NCBI RefSeq assembly: GCF_949628265.1
Contig: NC_088788.1
Coordinates: forward strand, 25,468,335 to 25,532,334
Direction of reading: 5' to 3'
Length of the DNA stretch: 64,000 bases
DNA from: Cloeon dipterum
Lineage: Eukaryota; Arthropoda; Insecta; Ephemeroptera; Baetidae
Shown in pieces: positions 11,548-23,773 of the stretch (position 1 is its first letter; each line of letters starts with the position of its first letter). The notes under the pieces are model-generated. The model did no database searches and had not been told where the DNA came from. It saw only the letters and a list, made by a program, of their open reading frames with translations. The position numbers and the translations under genes are program-made.

Positions 11548-14500
11548 ATGGACATCGAGGAGTTCAGGAAGAACGGAAAGGACATGATCGACTACATCTG
11601 CGAGTACCTCGCAGGTAGGCACCGCTATAGAATAGACTGAATGGTCATTTATTTGCAAAAACTTGAAATGTGTAAACAAATTTAAGGTTTTCTGTGGTTC
11701 AAAATAAATGTAAAAAACGGGCGATCTCAGCCAGCTGAGCCAGCCGGCTAATTTTCAGTCACCAGCCGCCGGTTTCTAATTCTAAATAGTTTAAAATTAC
11801 TGCGGAGGCAAAATATTCTTCCGGTCATTATCTTTAGAAATTCTGTCAGCTGTCTGCCGGGGTAAAATTTGAGCTAAGCTGCCGCCTCAAAACCTCGATG
11901 TAACTATATAAGTAAAGTATAAAAATGCCTTTGGTCATGTCAATGCATGGTAAAAACAAAGTTTTGGTTTATTTCACTAAAATTATTCGATCTGATAACT
12001 AATGGTGATGATAGTTGATGAAATTCCCACTCGAGGAAGACATTGTGCAGAGAAATTTAGCGAAATGGACTTGATGATCGAAAAATATCTCCATTTATTT
12101 GAGAAAAAGATATAATATATAAAGGGGATCACGCTCTAGGGGGATTTTCTTAATTTTGAACTTGGGAGCTCAAATAAAGGAACCTCTCATGACTAGGGTG
12201 CGCCAGTTAGAGCCGAAACATGTGCGAGCAATAAATTTTTAACGACGCTTGACCAAAAAGGACAAGTCCGATTATTATTTACACTATGGTGTGTAATAAT
12301 GTTCATATCGTCCAGGTCGTCCTGATCATGAGGTACACCAACCAGGAAAACGATCGAAAACACTCTCATTGATTAGACATTTATCTCCCCCATTTATGTA
12401 TAATTTTGAGTTAGTATTTTCATCATTTCATATAATTCAAGATCCTGATTTAACTGTAACAATTTGAATTTTTGTTAATTAATTTAAAAATGCGAATTAA
12501 TTATTAGGAAAATCTTCTGTATTGTAAGCTATGATATTTTAAAAATCAAAATTACAATATCTGAAAAATAAAAACCCATATCAGACTGCCGCCACGTTCA
12601 TAATTTTTTTATGCATTGTAAGGTCTGGGCGAGCGAAGGGTGACGCCAGCCATCGAGCCAGGCTACCTGCGGCCGCTGCTGCCGTCGACGGCGCCGCTCA
12701 AGCCCGAGTCGTGGTCGGACATCATGGCCGACGTCGAGGAGAAGATCATGCCCGGTGTGACCCACTGGCAGCATCCGCGCTTCCACGCCTACTTTCCCTC
12801 AGGAAACTCGTTCCCTTCGATCCTCGGGGACATGCTGAGCGACGCCATCGGATGCATCGGCTTCTCGTGGGCCGCCAGCCCCGCCTGCACCGAGCTCGAG
12901 ACCATCGTGCTCGACTGGCTGGGACAGGCCATCGGGCTGCCAAAGGAGTTCCTCGCCTTCTCCGAGGGCAGCAAGGGCGGCGGTGTCATTCAGGTTCAAA
13001 TTTGGAAATTTAAAATTTAATTAAAAGAGCGAAAATTAAAACAAAAATAAAATTTAGGAACCTTTGCAAAATATGTAATCTTTAAAGTGATGCAGATAGT
13101 TTAGTCGATTTTGTTTCAGATTTATTGAGTTAATACACAGAGACACTTTGGAGAGAATCTTTAAATACTAATTAAATTAGAATCATCAGCACCTACCAAA
13201 TACATAATTTATTCTTGGGTGTAATCTTCGAATAAAAAGGTTTATTCCCGGTTATTTTAGTAATTCTCAAATAATAAAACAGGATTTTTTCACTTTCACT
13301 TTCAATCTGTGAGTAAAATTTCAACTGCGATTCTTTTATTCTCAAACCGATTTTTTTCACAAATGTGATTATGCTCCTATTGATGTTTGCGTGTATGCAT
13401 TGTGATATTTCCCAAAGGGTTCAGCAAGTGAGTGTGTGCTGGTGTGTATGCTGAGCGCGAGGGCGCAGGCCATCAAGAAATTAAAAAAGCAGCACCCTTT
13501 CGTCGAGGAGGGTGTGCTGCTGTCCAAGCTGATGGCCTATTGCTCCAAAGAGGCACACTCGTGCGTAGAAAAGGCCGCTATGATTTGCTTCGTAAAGCTT
13601 CGCATCCTCGAGCCGGACAACAACTGCAGCCTCAGGGGCGCCACCCTGAGACAGGTACCTTTCCATTGGTGGCAGCAAGCCCGAGGGCTGAAAATTTTCT
13701 GTTAGCTTCCTTTGTTATTCTAAAATCATTAAGTTCCAAAAAAACTCTATGTGCAAACATATCTCATCTAAAATATTTCTATTTTGCTTCAAAAAGATTC
13801 ACAGCGATTTATTTTATCACACACTGACACCTTATTCAGAATTAGAATCATTCCCTCAAGAGAGACAAATAATGTCCAAATTAATCCAGCCCTCATTGCC
13901 ATCATTCCCTCCACAGGCGATGGAGGAAGACGTGGCAATGGGCCAGATTCCGTTCTTCGTGTCGACGACCCTGGGCACGACCTCTTGCTGCTCGTTCGAC
14001 AACCTGGTCGAGATCGGACCCGTGTGCAGCGACCTGGACGTGTGGATGCACGTGGACAGCGCGTACGCGGGCAACGCGTTCATCTGCGAGGAGTTCAAGC
14101 CGCTGATGCGCGGCATCGAGCACGCGTCGTCGTTCAACACCAACCCCAACAAGTGGCTACTGACCAACTTCGACTGCTCCACCATGTGGGTACGCGACAG
14201 GTTCAAGCTGACGCAGGCGCTGGTGGTGGACCCGCTGTACCTGCAGCACAACTACAGCGCCCAGAGCATCGACTACCGCCACTGGGGCGTGCCCCTCAGC
14301 CGCCGCTTCAGGGCGCTCAAGCTGTGGTTCGTGCTGCGCTCCTACGGCATCGACGGCCTCCAGAGGTACATCAGGAACCACTGCAGGCTCGCCAAGCGCT
14401 TCCAGTGCCACGTCTTGAAGGACAGCCGCTTTGAGATCAACAACGAAGTTAAGGTTTGTCCTAAAATTATAATTTAGCAAAACTATTAGATTTAATGGCT

Positions 14501-17500
14501 TTAACTCAAAATTGTTAGGAGACAAAATTTGAATTTAATTTAAGAAAAGCGACCAGGCAAACGGTACCAGAAAAGCTGCGAGAGTGATCGAATAAATTAT
14601 ATAATATAATTAATTATCAAACGAATCTCCCTGCACATGAAAGATTCACAAGAACTAAAAAATTGACAACGTTACTACCAAATTTGCAAAATTCATAATA
14701 TAAATGTAAGGTAAACCAATCAGTAAAATATTTGAATCATAAATTCCAAAATTTGGCTTTAGATGCCTACAACTGACACTAATTTTGTAACAGAACCCAA
14801 ATTTTGTATCGATTTTGCACAAGATCCAGTTTCGAAAATTTTGCTCACATGAGGTCATCGAGAACCCAAATTACAATTAATATATTGCACCAGAATTGGA
14901 AACGATTCAACAGTTTGGCTCTAGGATATACAATTAATTAGTTTGTCAACTGTTCAAAAATTTTGGTTCAGTTTTGCACCACTTGTCCATATCTCAAGTT
15001 TGTAAGATGGATAAGGACACGAGAGAGAAAAATTAAAATCCTTTTGATCAATGAGTAACATATAATTTCCAACACATACGTAAAAAAACGACGAGCATTT
15101 CAGGAAAGATGGCATTCCTTGCAACATGTCGATAAGGTTCCCGAATGGGAAAACGACACGTAATCATAAATATCAAATATCACGCAATTGTTTCCAAGGA
15201 ACGCTGTGCCGCGGAGCAGTCGTCCAATGATATGGTTGCCATATCAACTCACAAATAATGAAGCAAGTTCAGAATATTTGCTGCTGCCTTTTTTTGCAAA
15301 AGGAAACCCCCTTCTAAAAAGTCAAAATAAAATATAAAATTCTAGACATACAATTAGAAAACTTGTTGATTGCCCCTCAATTTTGTATTTCCAGAGAAAT
15401 ATTTTTTTCAACTGCGCTTTGAATTCAAATGGAACAGATAGCTAGTAAGCTTTTGGTACCACAATCGCTTTGCGGTCGTCGTGGCAAAGCTACCAGACGT
15501 CCTCCATCTATTTCAAATTTGCTTTTCCTTTGAAAGTACCATAAGAACAGGAACCCGTCAAAACTTCCAAGGTTTGCTGATAAAGCATGTGGTTTTACCC
15601 AAACACTTCCTGATTCCGCAAAGTCAAATTCTCATTTTCTTAGTTCGTGGCAAAATTTTGAAATCTAAAATTCCAAAAAATGTCAATGTACTAAAGCTCA
15701 CCGACCCTCCTTTGTATTGAATAAAACGGTTACTATGCTTACATTTCATGCTCCAGCAAGGTTGCCAAGACTGCGTTCTAACTTTTGCATGTTTCAATTT
15801 TTATTAATTGTTATTGTCCTGAGAAGTTTGTTGAAAATTTGTTGAGGGCATAGAAGTTAAACCGATTTAATGAGATGAAGAACATTTTCAAGTTTTCTGG
15901 CCCTGAATCGGGCTTTGTCACAAAATTAGTTTCTGTTTAGATCTCTCTAGAGAAAGTTATAAACCAAAAATTAAAAAAGCGTTACTCGCTGCTTTCTTGA
16001 AGGGGTTTGAAGACAAAATAATTCTCCTTCGCCACTGCTTTCGGTATTAATCAAGTAAGGCGACGGCAATTGCTGCACTCAGCGTAATCAATACGAGTGC
16101 TAAGTGAATGGGGCGAAAATAAATCTGCAATCAGCCCTCGCACCGACACAATGCGTGCATGCGTGTACGCGTGTGAATGAAGGAAATTTCTCGGCACGCT
16201 CCTCACTAACAATGCGTTGGCGGATGGTTAAAAAATAAAATGACTTTTTCTATTGCGCAGCTGGGGCTGGTGTGTTTTCGGCTGAAAGGATCGGACGCGC
16301 TGAATCAGAAGCTGCTGAGCGAAATCAACGCGTCGGGCAAACTTCACATGGTGCCCGCGTCCGTCAACGACAAGTTCGTCATCAGGTTCTGCGTGACGGC
16401 TCAGCACGCCGCTGAGCAGGACATCGGTATACTTTTAAAATTATCAATTTCTTTTCTACACCAAATTACATTTTTAATTATTAAATTTTGTTCCCCGTAC
16501 TAACTTGGTTTTAAATGGCTAACTTTTTACGTCACATAAACGTTTCAAGAGGTGTCCATGTAATGAGAATTAATTAAATTTTATACAACAAATCACTTCA
16601 ACTCCCGTTCCCATGAATAATCTCAGGAGTTAATAACTGCAACAAATTTAATTTTACTGAGCAAAATGGAAGTTTGAAATTGTTGTATATAAAAAATAAT
16701 ATTTTCAGATATGATAATGAGAGAAATGAATAATTTTTTTCAGAGTTCGCCTGGTCAGTGATTTTAACAATCGCCGACTCTCTTGTTGCAAAATTGCCTG
16801 GAACCATAAAAATCAAAGATGAAAAGGTAAATATTCATCATGTTTTGTCAGATTATACTTTTCAACCACATACAGCTGCAGGAAGGAAGCTAACTAGCGC
16901 TTCAAAACAAATTCAAAGAGTTGAGGAAGGACACACGGTTGGTTTAGGAAATCGCTCTTTATCCTTGAATTACTTATCCTGCAATCACTTCACAACATAT
17001 CTTTTCAAGGAAAAAGGATTATGAAAACTTTTTATTACCACTTAAAGAGTGCCTCAATAATTAAACTTATTATTTTATATAATTTTTACGCTTTAAAAAA
17101 TCAAAGTTGGCTCCGTGGCTTTATTTTTAACAAAATGATAGTAATTTAAATAATGTTGTGATTTAGTTGTATTTTGATCTTTTGACAAAGTTAAAATCAT
17201 TTTTTCAATTTCAAACCTAGATAACACAAGCAGTAAGGTTCATAATATTAATAAATTTAATTAAAATTTTGTAGGAAACTAACGTAAAATCACCATCTCA
17301 GCTGTATGACCAACGAACACAGATATCAAAAGATTATTTTGTCTTGTATTCGAGCCTTATTTTGAAGCAGGTACATATTTCTCGCGAACCCTTTTCAGCA
17401 AGCGTCGCGCGAGGAAGCGCTGGCCTTGGAGCGGCGTCAACGCGAGGAGCTGGCTTATAAGCGGTCCTTCTTCGTGCGAATGGTCAGCGATCCAAAAATC

Positions 17501-19369
17501 TACAACCCCAAGATGAGTATCGCGCGCAGACACGTCAGCGCGAGCGACAATGTACGCGAGGAGGCCAGCGTCGAGGAGGAGGAGGACAGCGAGGCTGAGT
17601 CCAACGCGCAAACCCTCCAGAGGCCAATGTAAGCTATTTTTTACTTGAATTCCCCATTCTACTTGTACTTTTTTTAATAAATTCACAAGAGAGTGTGTAT
17701 TTCATACTACAATGAGATTATTCACCACAAAATTCTTCTATGAAGCTTTATTTTGCCTTTATTTAGATATAAATTTGGATTGATTACTCTGAACAAGTAG
17801 AAAATAAAAAAGACAAAGCAGTTGAATTTGCAAAAGAAAAAAAAAACGAAAAGACATCTGCGCGGGGAGTAGAGCAGATTTCGTTCACCACGTAAAAAAT
17901 AATTCAATCAGGTTTCCATTTTCCATGTAGTTTTCACAGTAAAAATGGATATTACTTAAAAACATTATTTTCTGTTACAAATTTCGAGGGTATCTACGTG
18001 CACTACTAATACGTTCGATATCTTAAACGGAAACCCCAGGAAAAAAATAAATTCCATTTCGTACGTTTTATTCCTGCCAAAGCTATATTTATGATCGTTA
18101 TCTCTGCGGTAAGTTTCCAATCTGTTTCGATAAATGTTTTTTTCAGGATACACCATTTTTTAAACAATTAAAAACTCAATGAAGACAAGAGTGACACCGA
18201 TGTCACATTACAGTTATTTCGCTCTTTATTATGTAATTTTCAAGTACGTCTGCATGAGAACATTAGTTGAATAACAGCCAGCACAGAGGAAATTTTTAAA
18301 CGCAAAGATAGTAAAAAGTCTGCGGTCAAACTTTTCGCATTTCCTATGGATGTGCATGTTTGTTTTCAACGGCCGCTTTACGTGTTTCCCCGGCCATACT
18401 AACGTCAATAATTTCCTGCGCAATAATAGACCCAAATTAAAATATAGTTTTCTATAAGGGCAATGACATAACTTTTGGGGAAAACCAGCAATTTTGACCC
18501 TTTTTAATAATCTCTTTATCTAACGATCTTTCCGAAAAAAATGAACAGGAAACCTTAAAATATAATGTCAATTAAAGATCTCGAAAAACAGTTTTTTTAT
18601 TTATTTATTCAATCATTTTATTTTTGTCATTGAGAAAATATCGATCGCAAAAGTATTTATTACTCATTTACATGCTGACAATGCCTGCATAACTAAAATT
18701 ACATTTTAATTTCTTAATAAAATTTCGTGTCCGAGATTCATATTAAACAACTTCACATACGCGTGAAACAATCAATGATTTGAGGTGATTTTCTTGTATT
18801 CATAATTAGAATATTGTTTTTGGTTAAGTTCTCGCTTCAAACACTTCATAAAAATTGGGAAAATATAAAATGCTATCTAATTACAGTTTATAAGGTTAGG
18901 GGTGTACCAGATTATACAGTCTGTGGTTTGGTCTACATATTTAATTTACCACGATATCTGGTGCGAAATAGATTTCAAATTCGAAATGATGTGTCAATTT
19001 TGGATGACTCACAACAGTAAAACAGGCCATCAGTCTATGAAATCGACTGTAAAATAAACTTGTTTTCAGCGCCTCGTGGATAAGCTGGCCGCTGGCTTTT
19101 CTCTTCCAGGGCACATTTGACGAGGCGAAAGGCTCACCTCAACTGCCCGTTAGGTAAGTGAACGATTACAAAAGTTGTATGGCGAAAGGTCGAGCGTGAG
19201 TCTCCTCTGTCTGCATGTATTGTGTGCTCGTAGATTCCGCCACCTGGACACAATGGTGCGGCTCAAGTCGAACGGTGAGAGCGCCACCGAGAGCGACGCG
19301 AGGCAGCCAAACCAAAAGTCACCGCGGAAGTCACCTCTGGGGGCGCGCAGGACTCGCGACCAGCTCTAA
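11548..19369 (+). CDS. Tdc2: Tyrosine decarboxylase 2 (PLP-dependent group II decarboxylase)
   Basis: Converts tyrosine to tyramine, the precursor of octopamine; in Drosophila Tdc2 is the neuronal enzyme. Nine exons: 11548-11614, 12623-12993, 13418-13654, 13917-14453, 16261-16426, 16744-16826, 17399-17628, 19070-19153 and 19234-19369 (TAA). All phases agree and total 636 aa, about the length of Drosophila Tdc2. Motifs in order: [19 protein letters not shown] and [14 protein letters not shown] (N-terminal half), [14 protein letters not shown] with His193 (cofactor-stacking), HVDSAYAGN with Asp272 (binds the pyridine nitrogen), and NTNPNKW with Lys304 (Schiff base to PLP). The C-terminal extension beyond the catalytic domain contains [17 protein letters not shown], the feature that best marks it as Tdc2 rather than Ddc or Hdc. 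The far tail is acidic, then basic and Ser-rich. HVDSAY replaces the commoner HVDAAY, as it does in the neighbouring paralogue. Exons 2 and 4 are almost identical in DNA to that paralogue. Confidence 0.92.
11718..11905 (-). repeat. Dispersed GGTCTCA element, copy B (Tdc2 intron 1)
   Basis: Begins gatctcagccagctgagccagccgg and continues through caccagccgccgg to a GC-rich end at gctaagctgccgcctc. This order matches the reverse complement of copy D at 59959-60166, so it is the same element in opposite orientation. Edges are approximate. Confidence 0.55.
12020..12290. repeat. Repeat sharing two blocks with the element near 48.4 kb
   Basis: The block aaattcccactcgaggaaga (from 12021) is followed about 215 bp later by gacaagtccg and then acactat (12261-12287). 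The same two blocks occur at 48401-48455, close together and with the first one inverted. It lies in Tdc2 intron 1, between exons 1 and 2. Confidence 0.4.
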
Positions 19370-20753
19370 AAGGTCGTTTTCCTGCCTGTTTTCCTCGTAA
19401 GCTGCAGGGTTTTCTCCTTTGTTTGCGTCAAAAGAAAATCATCAGAGGTAAAACATAAACGCGATAATCGGTGTATGCAGTCGAGGAAAGATGTGCATTA
19501 AAATAAATAAAGAGCGGCCGATGTGCCGATTATTAGAGAGAGTGAACCGCGCCTCTCCCTTCCACTGCGTCTGGTCCACCTGGCCGTGGCGGATAAACGT
19601 TAAATAGCCGGGTTTCCCCGCAGCATCCGCGCGGCACCGAGAGGACCGCCCGTGGCCAATCTGCCGCTGCTCTCTTTTTTGCAAACATTTGTGACGCTGC
19701 ACTTATTATACTGCAAGCTGCACGTATGCCGCCGTGTGAGAATAGGAATTCGATGGCAGTTTCCTCATAGACAGAAATATGCGGATGATGAAATTTTGAT
19801 TAGCATTTTCATGCATTTCCGCATTTACTGGAAAACCTTTGATCAGGAAAAGGAGAAAGAAAACAGCAAAAATGTAGAGATTTCTAGAAACTAGTTCAAT
19901 TGATCAGGTTTTCCCTCGTTTATTACGTACAAATTGAAGGTAGCAAAATTAGTGAGCCAAATTTTTATTAGGTTTTCTATCTGTTTTGAGCAAAAATATT
20001 TTTCATCCTTACAAATAATATTCCATGTTTCCACTTCAAAAGAGCAAAGTACTTATTGGATATCTGCTGTTCAATTTATGTTAAAAACAGACATTTAGAC
20101 ATATTTTATAATTGTACGATTAGTAGTGCCCCTATGAGTTAAGTAACGTTTTGAAATAAAAATATTTGAATAAGTAGGGAACAACTTTTAGATTGGCTGG
20201 ACTTCTGTAGTTTCCATAAAAATTATTTTCTTTAAAATAAATATTAACTGAGGCTCGAGATTTATTTTTTCAAGCATTAAAAAGACAAAATGTTGTCATT
20301 TTCGAGTCGTCTGCAAAAAAGTCAAATTATCATAATTATTATTGTGTACTTGGCAGATTTGAGGTCTAAACCATAATTTAAGTCTAAGATCAGGCATATC
20401 TTAAAATAAATAAAATTACATTCTTGGGTTAAAAACCTGGTCCTTCCAAATGGTCTTGGACCGACAGAACCGCACTATGGATTTCCATATTAAGGCAGAG
20501 CCATAAATCCTTTTCACGAATAAACAGTTTCCTTTCCTTAATGCTTTAAGTTTTTGGTATATCAATAGCTGCGCTGCATGAAAGGAAAGGGAAAAACAGG
20601 ACGAGTCCCATGTGATCAGCTTATCCAGTTTTATCAAAATTTTCCCAGCGAAAATTGTTACAATTAGCCGATTTCGCTAACAATGCGAAGAGCGCGGTGC
20701 CCATGACGACAATAGCGCTGGAATTCCCTCCACTGGAGCCGCGAGGTGGGGCT
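19370..20753. other. Tdc2 3' UTR and Tdc2-Tdc1 spacer
   Basis: 1.4 kb between the Tdc2 stop and the Tdc1 TATA box. The proximal part is moderately GC-rich and includes two overlapping polyadenylation signals near 19502. The rest is AT-rich with no coding signal. Enhancers separating expression of the two paralogues would be expected here, but I recognise none. Confidence 0.5.
19502..19511 (+). terminator. Polyadenylation signals for Tdc2
   Basis: Two overlapping AATAAA hexamers (19502-19507 and 19506-19511) about 135 bases after the Tdc2 stop codon. Placement fits a short 3' UTR; actual cleavage is not shown. Confidence 0.45.
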
Positions 20754-20808
20754 TATAAAAGAGCGGCGGGAAGCTTGGGTGGGCACCATTACTTCACAGC
20801 AGTTCAGT
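20754..20808 (+). promoter_or_regulatory. TATA-type core promoter of Tdc1
   Basis: TATAAAA at 20754-20760 lies in a short GC-rich setting about 100 bases before the Tdc1 ATG. A TCAGT initiator-like pentamer sits at 20804-20808, which is further than the usual spacing of about 30; a closer start around 20784-20796 is also possible. The resulting 5' UTR would be about 50-75 nt. The Tdc2 copy has no such TATA box at this position, so the two paralogues have different promoter types. Confidence 0.6.
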
Positions 20809-20855
20809 GCAGACCAACCTTTGGTGGACTGGGCCAACACACAACGGACACCAAG

Positions 20856-23373
20856 ATGAACGTGGAGGACTTCAGGAAGAATGGCAAGGAGATGATCGAC
20901 TACATCTGCGACTACGTCGGCGGTATTAGCGAGCGCAGGGTGACGCCGGCCGTCGAGCCGGGCTACCTGCGGCCGCTGCTGCCGTCGACGGCGCCGCTCA
21001 AGCCCGAGTCGTGGTCGGACATCATGGCCGACGTCGAGGAGAAGATCATGCCCGGTGTGACCCACTGGCAGCATCCGCGCTTCCACGCCTACTTTCCCTC
21101 AGGAAACTCGTTCCCTTCGATCCTCGGGGACATGCTGAGCGACGCCATCGGATGCATCGGCTTCTCGTGGGCCGCCAGCCCCGCCTGCACCGAGCTCGAG
21201 ACCATCGTGCTCGACTGGCTGGGACAGGCCATCGGACTGCCAAAGGAGTTCCTCGCCTTCTCCGAGGGTAGCAAGGGCGGCGGTGTTATTCAGGTAAAAA
21301 TTGAATTTAAACTTTTTAATAATCAAAAGAAGTGAAATCACGGGATATTTTACACCCAATGCCTTTAAATAGTTTTAATGAGCCAAAATTTCAAATTTTT
21401 ATACAGACAATTATCTAAAAGTTTAATCAATAATTATATAAAATAAAATTATGTAAATAAGAAAAGCCTTTTCCCAAGTCAATTTTTCCAACTTTAAACA
21501 AATTTAAAAAAAAAAACTAAATTAATCGTGAACTCGACTTTTGCCTTGTGCAGACCTGCGCCAGTGAGTGCGTGCTTGTGAGCATGCTGGCCGCCCGCGA
21601 GCAGGCCATCCTGAAGCTGAAGCAGGACAACCCCAACGGCACCGACGGCGAGTTGCTCAACACCTTGGTCGCTTACTGCAGCAAGGAGGCACACTCGTGC
21701 GTCGAGAAGGCGGCCAAAATCTGCATGGTCAAGTTGCGTATCCTCGATCCGGACAACCAGTGCAGCCTGCGCGGAAACACAGTCAGAGATGTAAGTGTCG
21801 CCTTTCTTACCACTTGATTAACTGAGTTATGCAACCCCTGGGACCCGCGAGACATCCAGGTTGCATAACTTAAAATTTCAATTTACGTGAAAAGCTCATT
21901 TAAAAAGATAACATATTTTTAAATTTTTATACCAGTTTTTAGCAGTCTTTATTCCAATAATAACCCTTCAGGTTAACTTGGAATTTATTTTACATATAAT
22001 CAAAAATTAAAATTTATGGATTTTTTAAATTTTAAAAACAGGCCATGCATGCTGATATGGAGAGCGGCCTGACCCCATTCTTCATGTCGACGACCCTTGG
22101 ATCGACCTCTTGCTGCTCGTTCGACAACCTGGTCGAGATCGGACCCGTGTGCAGCGACCTGGACGTGTGGATGCACGTGGACAGCGCGTACGCGGGCAAC
22201 GCGTTCATCTGCGAGGAGTTCAAGCCGCTGATGCGCGGCATCGAGCACGCGTCGTCGTTCAACACCAACCCCAACAAGTGGCTACTGACCAACTTCGACT
22301 GCTCCACCATGTGGGTACGCGACAGGTTCAAGCTGACGCAGGCGCTGGTGGTGGACCCGCTGTACCTGCAGCACAACTACAGCGCCCAGAGCATCGACTA
22401 CCGCCACTGGGGCGTGCCCCTCAGCCGCCGCTTCAGGGCGCTCAAGCTGTGGTTCGTGCTGCGCTCCTACGGCATTGACGGCCTCCAGAGGTACATCAGG
22501 AACCACTGCACGCTCGCAAAGCGATTCGAGCAGCTTGTGCTCAAGGACAGCCGCTTCGAGGTCGCCAATGACGTCAAGGTTAGTTTGAGTCTGATCTCCA
22601 AATACTATAAGGGTTGATTTATAAAATCATTGATCTAAGAATTGATTAATTTTCTTATTTTTTAATTTTATTTATGAAAAATAAAATTGAAGTTTTAAAA
22701 ATTTGAGGGAGGGATAGAATTTTAGAGAGTTAATTAGTTTGACTAATTTTGTATCCTCTTAATCCACAGATGGGCCTCGTTTGCTTCCGTCTTAAGGGCG
22801 AAGACAAGCTGACCCAGGAGCTGCTGGCCAAAATCAACATTTCAGGCCAACTCCACATGATCCCCTCCCTCGTGAACAACAGATACATCATCCGCTTCTG
22901 CGTCACCGCGGAACACGCCACAGAAAATGATATTGGTGAGTGTTCAATGTTGATAAGTGAACCAAACCGACTTCAATAAGTTTCTATTTTTGCGAATTAT
23001 TTTTAACTGAAAATAACGATAAAATATATTTCCGGGTTCGCAAAATGATTCAACGTTTAATAATACCCCAATTTTTATCATCGTTGCTTTTATAACTATA
23101 GATTTCGCGTGGTCTGTGGTGAGCGATATGGCGGCCGAGATTCTCAGCGACCCTAACAACAGACAGCGCCGCCAGTCGCTACTCAAGAGGCGTCTCAGCT
23201 TCGTCCGAAGCGTGTCCCGCGATGTGTTCCAAAGGTCCAATTCGAGGAGCAGTCTCTACGACGGCTGTTCGCCCGTCATCATCTTGGACGAAAACGATTT
23301 GGAGATTAAGGAGGACGTATTCACCTTCGCGCCGATGAAGGAGGAGCTCAACGAGGAGATCAAATCCAAGTGA
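20856..23373 (+). CDS. Tdc1: Tyrosine decarboxylase, second tandem copy (Tdc1-like)
   Basis: Second PLP-dependent decarboxylase, predicted to make tyramine. Five exons: 20856-21293, 21554-21790, 22042-22578, 22770-22935 and 23102-23373 (TGA), 549 aa with all phases matching. ATG at 20856 is in a CCAAGATGA context and follows a TATA box. Catalytic residues fall at the same numbers as in the upstream copy: His193 in [14 protein letters not shown], Asp272 in HVDSAYAGN and Lys304 in NTNPNKW. Differences from the upstream gene: exons 1 and 2 are fused with no intron between them, the loop around residues 170-180 is changed ([12 protein letters not shown]), and the C-terminal tail is shorter. That tail has a basic Ser/Arg segment ([17 protein letters not shown]) and an acidic end. 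The tandem order resembles the Tdc1/Tdc2 pair of Drosophila, but the protein is closer to its neighbour than Drosophila Tdc1 is to Tdc2, so the symbol is positional. Orthology needs a tree. Confidence 0.9.
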
Positions 23374-23581
23374 ACGCGAGTCTGTTACGCGTCTGCAAAG
23401 CTTTTCTGTGATACTCATTATTCATTCAATTATTTGAATTATTTATATTATTCTCATCATTATTTAATATCGATTTCTCCCAGACGTGATTGTCGACTTT
23501 ATATCAAAAATGGGAATGGGAACGATTTGTAGTTGTGATCAAATCGCTAAACGTCATATTTTGTACTTTGCCAGTAAGTTA

Positions 23582-23587
23582 AATAAA
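23582..23587 (+). terminator. Polyadenylation signal for Tdc1
   Basis: AATAAA 209 bases after the Tdc1 stop codon, directly opposing the Sec31 3' end. Confidence 0.5.
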
Positions 23588-23615
23588 AAATAGGTTTACC
23601 GGTTTAAAATTATCA

Positions 23616-23621
23616 TTTATT
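23616..23621 (-). terminator. Polyadenylation signal for Sec31
   Basis: TTTATT on the plus strand (AATAAA on the minus strand), about 155 bases after the Sec31 stop. It lies within 40 bp of the opposing Tdc1 signal, so the two 3' UTRs probably overlap. Confidence 0.45.
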
Positions 23622-23773
23622 ATTATCAAAACCTAACAGATAAACAATTTTATGATAATTAACGATCTCTTAAAATTTCCTTTTTACAATGATTACAAGA
23701 ACTCAACCACCATAATCCCCATCCATTCAAAATAGTTCATTTGGTGAATCTGCGAAAAACATGTGACAACTCA

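Noticed and set aside
11251-11679. 142-codon antisense frame opposite the Tdc2 first exon
   Set aside because: Shadow of a GC-rich region and of the Tdc2 exon; composition is Arg/Gly/Ala-rich without family features.
13784-14434. 216-codon frame overlapping Tdc2 exon 4
   Set aside because: Out-of-frame shadow of a GC-rich coding exon; the same artefact appears in the paralogue.
11548-23373. Dopa or histidine decarboxylase identity for the tandem pair
   Set aside because: The Tdc2-type tail [17 protein letters not shown] and the tandem arrangement fit tyrosine decarboxylase; Hdc has a different long tail and Ddc lacks one.
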